In this document: piece by piece, positions 8,645 to 16,832 of the stretch | Layout: the number at the start of each line of letters is the position of its first letter | How positions within the stretch are numbered: position 1 is the stretch's first letter | Assembly: GCF_016464015.1 (NCBI RefSeq) | Contig: NZ_JACDXT010000001.1 | Span: 62,001 to 126,000 of the forward strand | DNA: 64,000 bases | Source: Psychrobacter sp. bablab_jr014 | GTDB lineage: Bacteria; Pseudomonadota; Gammaproteobacteria; Pseudomonadales; Moraxellaceae | Direction of reading: 5' to 3' | The notes under the pieces: model-generated | What the model was told of the DNA's origin: nothing | Seen by the model: only the letters and a program-made list of their open reading frames with translations | Databases searched by the model: none | Program-made: the position numbers and the translations under genes

Positions 8645-9658
8645 TTATTTACGTTTGGGTAATTTGCTGTCCATCAGTAGACTTTGCAATTCAATATCAT
8701 GGCAAAAACGGTACAGCTTGGCAGGGCGTCCGCGCTGGGCGCTGCTGCTTTTTCCTGTGGGCTTCACGAGGTTTTGGGTGTCTAACAGACGGCGAAAATT
8801 TTGTTTGTGTAATCGCATACCAGATAAGGCTTCAACGCTTTGTTGCAACTGCGATAAGGTAAAGACCTCAGGCATCAAGCCAAAAATCAGCGGCTGATAT
8901 TCAATCTTCGCCCGCAAACGCGAGATGGCGGTGGCAATTACGCGCCGATGGTCATAATACATGGGTGTGCCTATAATCTGTGACCACTCGGCAGGCAGTT
9001 TGCTGGGCTGATAGTTGGGCGCTTCGGGTATCAAGCCCGCCTCGTACAGCATCTCGTAACGCAGTAGCGTATGCTCTGCCGCCCAGCCGTAATCCTCATA
9101 GCGTCCTGCATGGATATCAGCGATAGCGTCGGCGCTGAGCGTATCGCCCACGCCCCAACACAAACAGATCCGCTGCTGACGGCGCTGCATGGTCGTAGCG
9201 TCATCCGCCTCATTCGCCCATGCCAGTAAGGCAGGCACAATCAGCGCGCCAATCATTTCAGGCACGCCGTCCAGATGATTTTCCCATGGAAAATAGTCGT
9301 ACCAGTCGCGCCATAAGGCTTGGCTTTGCTGGTGCACGGTTTCGCTTTCTTGTACCAAACCCAAATAACTGACATATACCAGCGCGTGCCCTTCAATATT
9401 GCGGCGGTTGGTATCCACAAAGGTATACAGCTGCTCAAGATAACCAAGCGGCTGCTGGGTTTGCTCCTCAACCCATTGGCGCACCCCTGCCTGCAAGGAG
9501 CGATGCAGCGGCATCAAAGGGCCATTGGGCAACAATTTGCCTTGGTCTACAGTCAATACGCGGGCGCTGTGCTCAGTAATGGCTATCAGTACGGCGACCA
9601 CTTCGGTCGTGCCGCTGCCTTCTTTGTGGGCATGAGAATAGGACAATGTCATAAGCAA
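8645..9658 (-). CDS. nadQ: NadQ/NrtR-like transcriptional regulator of NAD synthesis
   Basis: About 337 residues with two domains. The N-terminal part is a Nudix-like fold in which the catalytic box is degenerate (RQWVEEQTQQPLG in place of the REVxEExG pattern), suggesting ligand sensing and not hydrolysis. The C-terminal part is a winged helix-turn-helix of the NrtR type, seen in QNFRRLLDTQNLV and RGRPAKLYRF. Such proteins repress NAD genes. The position between nadC and nadA and the paired palindromes upstream of both support this job. The start may be the TTG at 9658, with AAGG about 9 bases upstream, or the ATG two codons later at 9652. The exact subfamily (NadQ or NrtR) should be checked by alignment. 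Confidence 0.8.
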   Translation of the reverse strand: MLMTLSYSHAHKEGSGTTEVVAVLIAITEHSARVLTVDQGKLLPNGPLMPLHRSLQAGVRQWVEEQTQQPLGYLEQLYTFVDTNRRNIEGHALVYVSYLGLVQESETVHQQSQALWRDWYDYFPWENHLDGVPEMIGALIVPALLAWANEADDATTMQRRQQRICLCWGVGDTLSADAIADIHAGRYEDYGWAAEHTLLRYEMLYEAGLIPEAPNYQPSKLPAEWSQIIGTPMYYDHRRVIATAISRLRAKIEYQPLIFGLMPEVFTLSQLQQSVEALSGMRLHKQNFRRLLDTQNLVKPTGKSSSAQRGRPAKLYRFCHDIELQSLLMDSKLPKRK

Positions 9659-9709
9659 TCAAAGTTACCTTAAAATCAAATGGGTTTGGAGTATTTGTAT
9701 TTATTACGG

Positions 9710-9754
9710 GCACGGCAGCTAAGGCAGATGCGTCTGCCGGCCGTGCTTACTTTT
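9710..9754. other. Strong nested hairpin in the nadQ-nadA divergent region
   Basis: GCACGGC (9710-9716) pairs with GCCGTGC (9740-9746), and inside it GGCAGA (9723-9728) pairs with TCTGCC (9733-9738) around TGCG. On the plus strand it is followed by a T-rich run (TTACTTTTT), as in a terminator. No plus-strand gene ends here. On the minus strand it would lie in the nadQ leader. It may be an orphan terminator or a leader structure. Confidence 0.5.
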
Positions 9755-9874
9755 TATAATGCTCACAAGTATAGCGTGAATGCCGTTACAGATGCTGCCC
9801 TTGTCATCATCAGATGTAGCGATTTTACAGCGCGCGTCGGTCATTAATTTATATTTGGATATAAAAACCCCTTG

Positions 9875-9901
9875 TATTTATACTCAAAAAGAGCATAATT
9901 A
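9875..9901. promoter_or_regulatory. Putative NadQ operator overlapping the nadA promoter
   Basis: TATTTA, two bases, CTCAA, A, AAGAG, two bases, then TAATTA: the same layout as the nadC site at 8565-8591, with most bases identical (shared core ACTCAAA..GAGCATAA). A possible -35 TTGTAT (9872-9877) and -10 CATAAT (9894-9899) with a 16-bp spacer overlap it, so bound repressor would block RNA polymerase. The start codon of nadA is 30 bases downstream. Confidence 0.7.
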
Positions 9902-9930
9902 TAAGCACAACGACAGACAACGAGGCTGCT

Positions 9931-11070
9931 ATGACCGACTTTCCTTATGATGCGCCCAAGCTAAGCGACAACAACAAGCGCGTACATGCGCTCGATATCG
10001 AATATGCCAAGGCAAAAATCCCTGCTGAGCTGCCACGCTCGGAGCGTCTAATTGTTGAGGCGAACATCAAACGCTTGCTCAAAGAGCACAATGCAGTGCT
10101 GGTCGCCCATTATTACGTTGACCCCTTTATCCAAGAGTTGGCGCTCGCCACAGGCGGCTGTGTGGGTGATTCGCTAGAAATGGCACGATTTGGTCAAGCG
10201 CACAGCGCACAAACCCTGATCGTCGCGGGCGTACGCTTTATGGGTGAGTCGGCAAAGATTTTAAGCATGGAAAAAACCGTGCTGATGCCTGATTTGGAAG
10301 CAGAGTGTTCACTCGATTTGGGCTGCCCTGCTGATGAGTTTGCCGCCTTTTGCGACGCACACCCTGAGCGCACCGTGGTGGTCTACGCCAACACCAGCGC
10401 GGCGGTCAAAGCACGCGCCGATTGGGTCGTGACCTCTTCGGTTGGGCTGGACATCGTGACCCACCTGCACGAGCAAGGCAAACGCATCATTTGGGGACCT
10501 GACCGTCATTTGGGCAGCTACATCGCCAAAGAAACGGGCGCGGACATGCTGCTGTGGCAAGGCTCGTGTCTGGTACACAATGAGTTTAAGGCGACTGAGC
10601 TTGAGCAATTAAAAGCCGAGCACCCTAATGCCAAAGTCTTGGTACACCCTGAGTCGCCTGACAGTGTGGTAGCGCTTGCCGATGTGGTCGGCTCAACCAG
10701 CAAGCTATTAAAAGCCACCTATGAGATGGACGTCGATACCTTTATTGTAGCCACCGACCTTGGCATCTTGCACGAGATGAAAAAACGCTCACCGCACAAG
10801 CAGTTCCTAGCCGCGCCGACTGCAGGCGAAAGCGCCAGCTGTAAGAGCTGCGCGTTTTGTCCGTGGATGGCAATGAATGGCTTACAAGCGATTGAGCAGT
10901 GTTTGTTAAATAAAAGCGGCGAAATTGTCTTAACGCCTGAGCTTGCCGAAGCCGCCAAAAAACCATTACAGCGCATGCTGGACTTTGCCCAAACCAAGCA
11001 AAAGAACGTAACGGCAAGCGGCGATATCGTCCAAGACCGCGCGCTATTTACCCATGTCGGAGCAGCCTAA
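9931..11070 (+). CDS. nadA: Quinolinate synthase
   Basis: Condenses iminoaspartate with dihydroxyacetone phosphate to give quinolinate, using a [4Fe-4S] cluster. The 379-residue length fits the longer NadA class of gamma-proteobacteria. Segments seen: [47 protein letters not shown] and the C-terminal cluster region [19 protein letters not shown] 9931 has GAGG 6 bases upstream. It is followed directly by nadB and the two form an operon under the palindromic operator at 9875-9901. Confidence 0.96.
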   Translation: MTDFPYDAPKLSDNNKRVHALDIEYAKAKIPAELPRSERLIVEANIKRLLKEHNAVLVAHYYVDPFIQELALATGGCVGDSLEMARFGQAHSAQTLIVAGVRFMGESAKILSMEKTVLMPDLEAECSLDLGCPADEFAAFCDAHPERTVVVYANTSAAVKARADWVVTSSVGLDIVTHLHEQGKRIIWGPDRHLGSYIAKETGADMLLWQGSCLVHNEFKATELEQLKAEHPNAKVLVHPESPDSVVALADVVGSTSKLLKATYEMDVDTFIVATDLGILHEMKKRSPHKQFLAAPTAGESASCKSCAFCPWMAMNGLQAIEQCLLNKSGEIVLTPELAEAAKKPLQRMLDFAQTKQKNVTASGDIVQDRALFTHVGAA

Positions 11071-11071
11071 C

Positions 11072-12916
11072 ATGTCCAAGCCAACCAACACGATAGAGGC
11101 CAACACTACCGTACCTGCGATATCTGTGGACGCCATGCAACATACGGATGTGTTGATTATCGGTGCTGGTTTGGCTGGACTGAGCGCAGCATTGTCATTG
11201 CCTGAGCACCTCAACATCACCGTGCTGAGCAAATCGGCGCTGGAGGCATGTTCCAGCCACTACGCGCAAGGCGGCATCGCGGCAAGTCTGGATAAAAATG
11301 ACAGCGTACATGCGCATGTGACGGATACGCTGATTGCGGGCGCGGCATTGTGCGATGCAGACAACACGCAGCGCATCTTAAGCGCGGGGCAAACGGCGAT
11401 TGAATGGCTGTGCGCGCAAGGCGTGCCCTTTACCCAAGAGCCTATGAGCACCGATGAGACAGGCAGCAACGCGCTACACTTAACCAAAGAAGGCGGGCAT
11501 GGCTGCCGCCGTGTGGCACATGCTGAGGACGCGACTGGGCGCTACGTCATGCAGACCTTGATTGCCAAGGCGCAAGCGGCGGATAATATTACCTTATTAC
11601 CCTATCACGAAGCCTTGTCTTTACTCACCACAGACACGCCAGCGGGCACACGCTGCTGTGGGGCGCACATCTACGCCAGCGACAGTGATACGGTTATCAC
11701 CATACACAGCGCGGCGGTGATACTTGCCAGCGGCGGTTTGGGGCAGATGTTTGCGCGTGCCAGCGCCCCTGATGTGTGTGTCGGTGATGGCGTGATGATG
11801 GCATGGCAGGCAGGTTGCCGCTTGGCAAACTTGGAGTTTGTGCAGTTTCACCCCACAGGGCTTGCACTGGCGGGTAGTAGTTTTTTAATCTCCGAAGCCT
11901 TACGCGGGGAAGGCGCGCATTTATACTGCCCAAAGACAGGCAAGCGTTTTATGCTCGACTATGATGCCCGCGCTGAGCTGGCGCCGCGTGATATCGTCGC
12001 CCGCGCCATCGCGACCGAAATTCAAAACAATGGCTTAGGCTACGTGCATTTAAACATCAGCCACTTGCCCGCCGAATTTATTACCGCGCATTTCCCGCAG
12101 ATTTATCAGACGCTACTCACGCACAGCATCGACATGACGCGCGCCCCCATTCCTGTCGCGCCGACTGCGCATTATAGCTGTGGCGGTGTGGTCGCGGACG
12201 CTGATGGCATGACCGATGTGCAAGGGCTGTATGCCGCTGGGGAAGTCGCTTATACGGGGCTGCATGGCGCAAACCGTTTGGCGAGTAACTCCTTGCTCGA
12301 ATGCGTGGTCGTCGGTCGCAATATCGCCGCGCATTTGCCGCAATATCTGGCTAATCAAACGCTCTGGCAAGCACCAAGCGTGGATAATGTTTTGCCCATG
12401 GCCCTACCCGATACTGTTGTTAAGAAAAGCAAGGCTAAGAAGAACAAGGCTAAGCAAAGCAGCGACCATCAAAACACAAATACTCGCTTTACAGACAGCC
12501 ACTTGCCCAAAGCAGTCGCTGATGTAGCAGGTGCGCTTAAACCCCTGATGAGCAGCAACATGGGCATCACGCGTACAGAAGCAGGCTTACGCGAAGCCTT
12601 GCAGCAAGTGCATTCTTGGCAAAATGACGTCCAGCAAGGGATAGACAACACCTCCAACCCAAGCATATCTGAACAGATTGCTTACCAGCGTATCCAGCGG
12701 CAGCTGTCTTTAGCGGCGCTGATGCTGCAATCAGCACGGCTACGCTGTGAAAGCCGCGGCGGACACATGCGTTCAGATTTTCCAATGACCCATGATAAGG
12801 CAGCGGTCAGTGTCATTGCACCTATCGCACCAAATGTGGACAGCAGCTTGTCTTATCAACCGCTGCGACAAATAGCAGCCATGCCCGCAAGTTACGCGCT
12901 GTGTCCTGCGTGTTAA
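11072..12916 (+). CDS. nadB: L-aspartate oxidase
   Basis: A flavoprotein oxidising L-aspartate to iminoaspartate, which NadA uses at once; the pairing in one operon fits that hand-off. It has the FAD motif DVLIIGAGLAGLSAAL, SSHYAQGGIAAS, the active-site region KEGGHGCRRVAHAEDATG, PRDIVARAI, PTAHYSCGGV and GLHGANRLASNSLLE. I prefer ATG 11072, one base after the nadA stop, because GGAG lies 9 bases upstream; an earlier ATG at 11054 would overlap nadA. About 614 residues, longer than E. coli NadB (540). A lysine-rich stretch with KKSKAKKNKAKQ near residues 449-475 accounts for part of the excess and lies between the FAD/capping part and the C-terminal helical domain. Confidence 0.95.
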   Translation: MSKPTNTIEANTTVPAISVDAMQHTDVLIIGAGLAGLSAALSLPEHLNITVLSKSALEACSSHYAQGGIAASLDKNDSVHAHVTDTLIAGAALCDADNTQRILSAGQTAIEWLCAQGVPFTQEPMSTDETGSNALHLTKEGGHGCRRVAHAEDATGRYVMQTLIAKAQAADNITLLPYHEALSLLTTDTPAGTRCCGAHIYASDSDTVITIHSAAVILASGGLGQMFARASAPDVCVGDGVMMAWQAGCRLANLEFVQFHPTGLALAGSSFLISEALRGEGAHLYCPKTGKRFMLDYDARAELAPRDIVARAIATEIQNNGLGYVHLNISHLPAEFITAHFPQIYQTLLTHSIDMTRAPIPVAPTAHYSCGGVVADADGMTDVQGLYAAGEVAYTGLHGANRLASNSLLECVVVGRNIAAHLPQYLANQTLWQAPSVDNVLPMALPDTVVKKSKAKKNKAKQSSDHQNTNTRFTDSHLPKAVADVAGALKPLMSSNMGITRTEAGLREALQQVHSWQNDVQQGIDNTSNPSISEQIAYQRIQRQLSLAALMLQSARLRCESRGGHMRSDFPMTHDKAAVSVIAPIAPNVDSSLSYQPLRQIAAMPASYALCPAC

Positions 12917-13052
12917 AAAATGCTTTAACAATAATAAATCACGCTTAGCGCAGTGGTTGTGACTGATTGGGCACAAATGTTGCCTACATTATCGCGGCAT
13001 ACCAAGCCTACTGTGCTAGAATCATGGGTTTGCGCCACCAACGAGCCGACCC

Positions 13053-13964
13053 ATGCAAAGCTTTATTACCCTTCTCCTTGTCCTAATGCCCTTATTCATT
13101 GGCTTTGCGATTCCTGTCACCCCGCGTATGGCGCAAACAGCAGACAAAGCGCTGTCGTATTTGGTGTTTGTCATTTTGACCTTGATTGGTATTGAGTTGT
13201 CACAGGTGCATGGGCTGAGCAGTCAGCTTGGCGACATTGCCCTATACGTGGCGGTGCTGTCAATTTTGACAGTGGGTACAGGACTGGTGGCGCTCTTATG
13301 GTTTGACCGCTTTAAGCCGTGGCGCAGTAAAAACAATGCCGAAAAAGGCAGTCAGCACCGCATCAGTATCCGTGGCAGCCTAATACAGGTGGTGTGCGTG
13401 GTGATTGGCTTTGTGATTGGGCATTTTTTGCCGACCGCTTATCTGCCGCCAGAGAATGCCATGACCGTGCTGTTAATGCTGCTGATTTTGCTCGTAGGTA
13501 TTGGACTCAAAGGCTCAGGCATTACCCTAAAAGAAGTGATGCTCAATCGGCGCGGCGTAGAAATCAGCGTGATTTTTACGCTGGCGGTACTCGTGGGCGG
13601 GCTGGGCTTTGCTATGCTCTTTCGTGAGGTGTCGTGGACACAAGGACTGGCGCTCGCCTCAGGGTTTGGCTGGTATTCACTCTCGGCGATTGTGATGACC
13701 GATGCCTATGGCGCCGTCTGGGGCAGCGTGGCGCTGTTTAACGACTTAATCCGTGAGTTTTTCGCCCTGCTATTTATTCCGATGGTGATGCGCCAGTACC
13801 CCTCAGCGGCGGTGGGTCTGGGCGGTGCGACCAGCTTGGACTTTACCTTGCCTGTCATTCAGCAATCAGGCGGCTTGACGGTCGTGCCCCTTGCCATCAG
13901 CTTTGGCTTTATTATTAATATTGTCTCGCCTGTGCTGATGGTGGTGTTTGCGGCGTTTGGCTGA
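13053..13964 (+). CDS. lysO: Lysine exporter LysO family
   Basis: An inner-membrane protein of 303 residues with about eight hydrophobic segments, matching the LysO (YbjE) family that exports L-lysine and toxic analogues. Typical pieces are LTLIGIELSQ near the start and the C-terminal block SGFGWYSLSAIVMTDAYG followed by LFNDLIREFFALL, which holds the conserved acidic residues. The start ATG 13053 has only a weak GAG upstream. It stands alone, 136 bases after nadB, so it may have its own promoter. No lysine riboswitch is visible in that gap. Confidence 0.85.
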   Translation: MQSFITLLLVLMPLFIGFAIPVTPRMAQTADKALSYLVFVILTLIGIELSQVHGLSSQLGDIALYVAVLSILTVGTGLVALLWFDRFKPWRSKNNAEKGSQHRISIRGSLIQVVCVVIGFVIGHFLPTAYLPPENAMTVLLMLLILLVGIGLKGSGITLKEVMLNRRGVEISVIFTLAVLVGGLGFAMLFREVSWTQGLALASGFGWYSLSAIVMTDAYGAVWGSVALFNDLIREFFALLFIPMVMRQYPSAAVGLGGATSLDFTLPVIQQSGGLTVVPLAISFGFIINIVSPVLMVVFAAFG

Positions 13965-14012
13965 GTGACGATAACAAGTAACGGAGCTCCGCTTTCTTTA
14001 CTGGTGCGGGCG

Positions 14013-14252
14013 CTATTCGAACACATCGCATTGGCGGGCACACTCGCCGTATAACTGCTCAGCAGATTTATACTTAAAGTTTTGCAAGTCATGTACGTCA
14101 TCGCCTGCTATGAGTATGACACGCCGCTGCTTTTCCTCGATAGTATTGATACCCAATGCTTTGGAATGCGCATCTGTAAAGGCATTGTCTGTCACCAAGT
14201 ACCTGTCTGCACAGTTATACATGCGAATGCGTTCAGGTGCGATACCGTGCAT
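14013..14252 (-). pseudogene. Unidentified ORF remnant
   Basis: A 79-codon minus-strand frame with protein-like composition (for example KYKSAEQLYGECARQCDVFE at its C-terminus) directly downstream of the unknown membrane protein at 14304. The frame stays open for about 13 codons before the first ATG and then meets a stop, and that ATG lacks a ribosome-binding site. This looks like the 3' part of a decayed gene. I cannot name a family. It could instead be a chance frame. Confidence 0.35.
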
Positions 14253-14303
14253 GAATATCAGTTTGTTTTTGAAAATGCAAACATATCGCGCTTATTGTCA
14301 ATA

Positions 14304-15509
14304 TCACGCCAGTGGCAAGTCTGTCATCACCCGACACGTCTCATCATGCCAGTCGATAAACTGTGCAATCGCCTCAGGCGTATCAGAATTAGCGTCTTGA
14401 CCACAGATAGTGTCTATATAACGACAAGCGCGGTAACGGATCGCAAAAGTGTCATACGTGCTGAGCCATTGTGCGCGTGCCTGCCTATTGTCCGCATGGT
14501 CGTCCATGTCGCTATTATTGTCCGCATCATGAGAAAGCCATTGGGGACTGGCTGGCGGCGTTTTATCCAGCTCGCCTGTTTGCGTGACTTCTGCCATACG
14601 CCAAGGCTTAGCAGTCAGGCGGGCGCGAAAACAGTGCTGCGCTTGGCACAGATGCACATAGTTGCTGTCGGCATGCAGGTGTTGGAACAATGCCGTTACC
14701 GCATTATCGCTCGGTAAAAAAGTATCGTGCATGACAATAATGCGAAAGCCTGCGGGCGTTTGGTACAGTCGCAAGCATGCGGTAGACTGCTCTTTGACAT
14801 ACTGCTGTAGCCGCTCAGTCATATAGGGCTGGAGCGAGTCCAAATGCGCTTGCTGACGCTGCTGCTGCTCAGCCTCTTCCTTGCTGGCTTGTCGCCACAG
14901 TATCGCCACAGCGAGAAATAAATAGCCAAGCAGCCACAGCCATGACAGCGACTGAGCGGCAATGATGCTCGCCAGCGCAATCGCCACCACGACCATAAAC
15001 CACATTTGTTTTTTAATCGCTGACGGGCTGTCCGCTGCACCAGCGCTTTCCATAATGCCCGTAGCGCGCTTGGTATCATAAATATTGGGATAACGCTGAC
15101 TTAACAAGTCGGCATTATCTACATCAATAATGGCAATATTATTCACATTGGCGACCTGAGCGCCATAGCGGTTGCGGGTGACCATCAGTCGTGTGTCGCT
15201 ATCATGGTTTTTGCTCAGGCGGTCGCCTGTTGTATGTTGCCACGTTTGCTCAAAGAGTATCGGCTCACGGATAGGAATACCGTTTTGTGCGTTGTACTCT
15301 TCATCACGCTCACGGCGCAAAATGTCCGTTCCCGCCTGCCAGCACTGGTACGCGTCACTGACCCGCGTTTTGGCATGCGCCTGCGCCGCTGCCTGACTGT
15401 CATCCGACCAGCCATAGCGCTTGATGGTGACTTGCCGCTTGTTATCACCGCCTTCACGCACGGCTTGAAATCGCTGTTTGTACTCTGCCCAATACTTGGG
15501 GATACGCAT
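14304..15509 (-). CDS. Conserved hypothetical protein with a central membrane hairpin
   Basis: About 401 residues. I recall it as a widespread family of unknown function but cannot name it. The N-terminal part is soluble and contains VTRNRYGAQVANVNNIAIID (about residues 108-128). Two closely spaced membrane helices follow (about residues 168-205). A soluble C-terminal half carries LYQTPAGFRIIVMHD and the cysteine-bearing LCQAQHCFRARLTAKPWRM near residue 295. Both ends would face the same side of the membrane. The C-terminus (DLPLA) looks natural, so the gene seems intact. It is downstream of the two ubiquinone hydroxylase genes on the same strand with a 42-base gap, so it may be cotranscribed. 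No function should be inferred from that alone. Confidence 0.75.
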   Translation of the reverse strand: MRIPKYWAEYKQRFQAVREGGDNKRQVTIKRYGWSDDSQAAAQAHAKTRVSDAYQCWQAGTDILRRERDEEYNAQNGIPIREPILFEQTWQHTTGDRLSKNHDSDTRLMVTRNRYGAQVANVNNIAIIDVDNADLLSQRYPNIYDTKRATGIMESAGAADSPSAIKKQMWFMVVVAIALASIIAAQSLSWLWLLGYLFLAVAILWRQASKEEAEQQQRQQAHLDSLQPYMTERLQQYVKEQSTACLRLYQTPAGFRIIVMHDTFLPSDNAVTALFQHLHADSNYVHLCQAQHCFRARLTAKPWRMAEVTQTGELDKTPPASPQWLSHDADNNSDMDDHADNRQARAQWLSTYDTFAIRYRACRYIDTICGQDANSDTPEAIAQFIDWHDETCRVMTDLPLA

Positions 15510-15551
15510 ACGGGTGTGCTCTTTACTGATAAAAAGTTATGGCTGTAAGAT

Positions 15552-16802
15552 TTACAAGCCGCTCGCCTGCTTGGCAAATAAGCGCATCAGCGGTTTGATT
15601 TTACTGACGCGGTACATGCCGATATGGCGCAGCTGCTGCACAGGTTTTGAGGACGCAAGGCTACCTGCAAACAGCCAGTTGAGTGCCGAAAAGCTGTGCA
15701 TCATCAGGCTGTTGTGCGGACGGCGGCGGCGCTCATACGCACGCAGACTGCTGTACGCACCCCATGTGCAATAGCCGCTACGCTCATAATCGGATAATAA
15801 TTGCTCGCTTAGGGCTTTAACATCAAGCATGCCTAAGTTTAAGCCTTGTCCTGCCAACGGGTGGACACCGTGCGCGGCATCACCGATTAAGGCAAGGTTG
15901 TGTTTGACATAAGACTTGGCCTGCTGAGCGTTTAAGTCAAAGCTGGCGATGGACTCAATCGCCTCAATCTTGCCCAGCTCATAGCCGCACGCCGCCGCAA
16001 GTGCGTCTGCCAGCTGGCGTGGTGTCTCGTTTAGCAATTCTTGGGCACGGTGTTTGGGCAACGTCCAGACGATAGATTGCCAATGCTGCGGGTGGGCTTT
16101 GTCCGCGTCTGTGATGTCGGCAAGCGGCAATAGCGCCAGTGTGCCTGTAGGCAGCATGGCTTGGCGGGCGGTTTGCTGATGCGGTTTTTCGGTCTGAATC
16201 GCGCAGCAAATGGCAGTCTGTTTATAGTCCAAAGTATCAAGAGCAATACCCGCCTGCTGGCGCACCATCGAGCCGCGTCCATCTGCACCGATAAGCAACT
16301 TCCCCACTATTTCTGTACCGTCAGCCAGCTGCACGCGGTAGCCTGTCTCCTCGCCCACATGCTCAAGCTGCTGCACCTTTTGCCCATATTGCAAAGTCAC
16401 ATAGTCACGCACATCCTCATCTTGCAAGCGCTGCCATAAGGCGTGTTCGATGACCGCAGGCTCGACCATGCTGCCGAGCAAGGGTTGTGGCGCGATGTCA
16501 TCTTGGAACAGCAATTCGCCCATGCCATCCCGCTGCCAGACGTGCATTTGGGTATAGTCGGCTTTGCGCTCGGAAGCGATAATTTGCTGCCAAACGCCAA
16601 TCTGTTTAAACAGCTCAATACTGGCAAGGCTCAGCGCATATACGCGCGCATCGCGCTTGTCCAAGGCACGCTGCCAGTCGGCATCCGTGCGTAAGGAACG
16701 TGCGTCAATCAAGGTAACAGGGCATTTCGCTTGCGCAAGTGTTAATGCAAGGCTTGCGCCCACGATACCGCCGCCGATAATGAGGGTATGGTCGTGCTTC
16801 AT
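15552..16802 (-). CDS. FAD-dependent ubiquinone hydroxylase (UbiI/UbiF/VisC group)
   Basis: A flavin monooxygenase of 416 residues that would hydroxylate the aromatic ring during ubiquinone synthesis. It has the N-terminal dinucleotide motif IIGGGIVGASLALTLA, the middle LIGADGRGSMVRQQAGI, and the C-terminal flavin motif LIGDAAHGVHPLAGQGLNLG. ATG 16802 has AAGGAA 7 bases upstream; the frame opens at 16832 without such a site. It follows ubiH at once, so both form an operon. Sequence alone does not tell whether it acts at ring position 5 (UbiI), 6 (UbiF) or several. Confidence 0.88.
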   Translation of the reverse strand: MKHDHTLIIGGGIVGASLALTLAQAKCPVTLIDARSLRTDADWQRALDKRDARVYALSLASIELFKQIGVWQQIIASERKADYTQMHVWQRDGMGELLFQDDIAPQPLLGSMVEPAVIEHALWQRLQDEDVRDYVTLQYGQKVQQLEHVGEETGYRVQLADGTEIVGKLLIGADGRGSMVRQQAGIALDTLDYKQTAICCAIQTEKPHQQTARQAMLPTGTLALLPLADITDADKAHPQHWQSIVWTLPKHRAQELLNETPRQLADALAAACGYELGKIEAIESIASFDLNAQQAKSYVKHNLALIGDAAHGVHPLAGQGLNLGMLDVKALSEQLLSDYERSGYCTWGAYSSLRAYERRRRPHNSLMMHSFSALNWLFAGSLASSKPVQQLRHIGMYRVSKIKPLMRLFAKQASGL

Positions 16803-16832
16803 AACCGTTCCTTTATTCTTTATTGTTGTCAT

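Noticed and set aside
13981-13996. Palindrome CGGAGCTCCG after lysO as a terminator
   Set aside because: The stem has no loop bases and the following run (CTTTCTTT) is interrupted, so a working hairpin terminator is doubtful.
14082-14717. 211-codon plus-strand ORF opposite the unknown membrane protein
   Set aside because: Antisense shadow of the gene at 14304-15509 with Cys- and Arg-rich composition; no family match and no ribosome-binding site.
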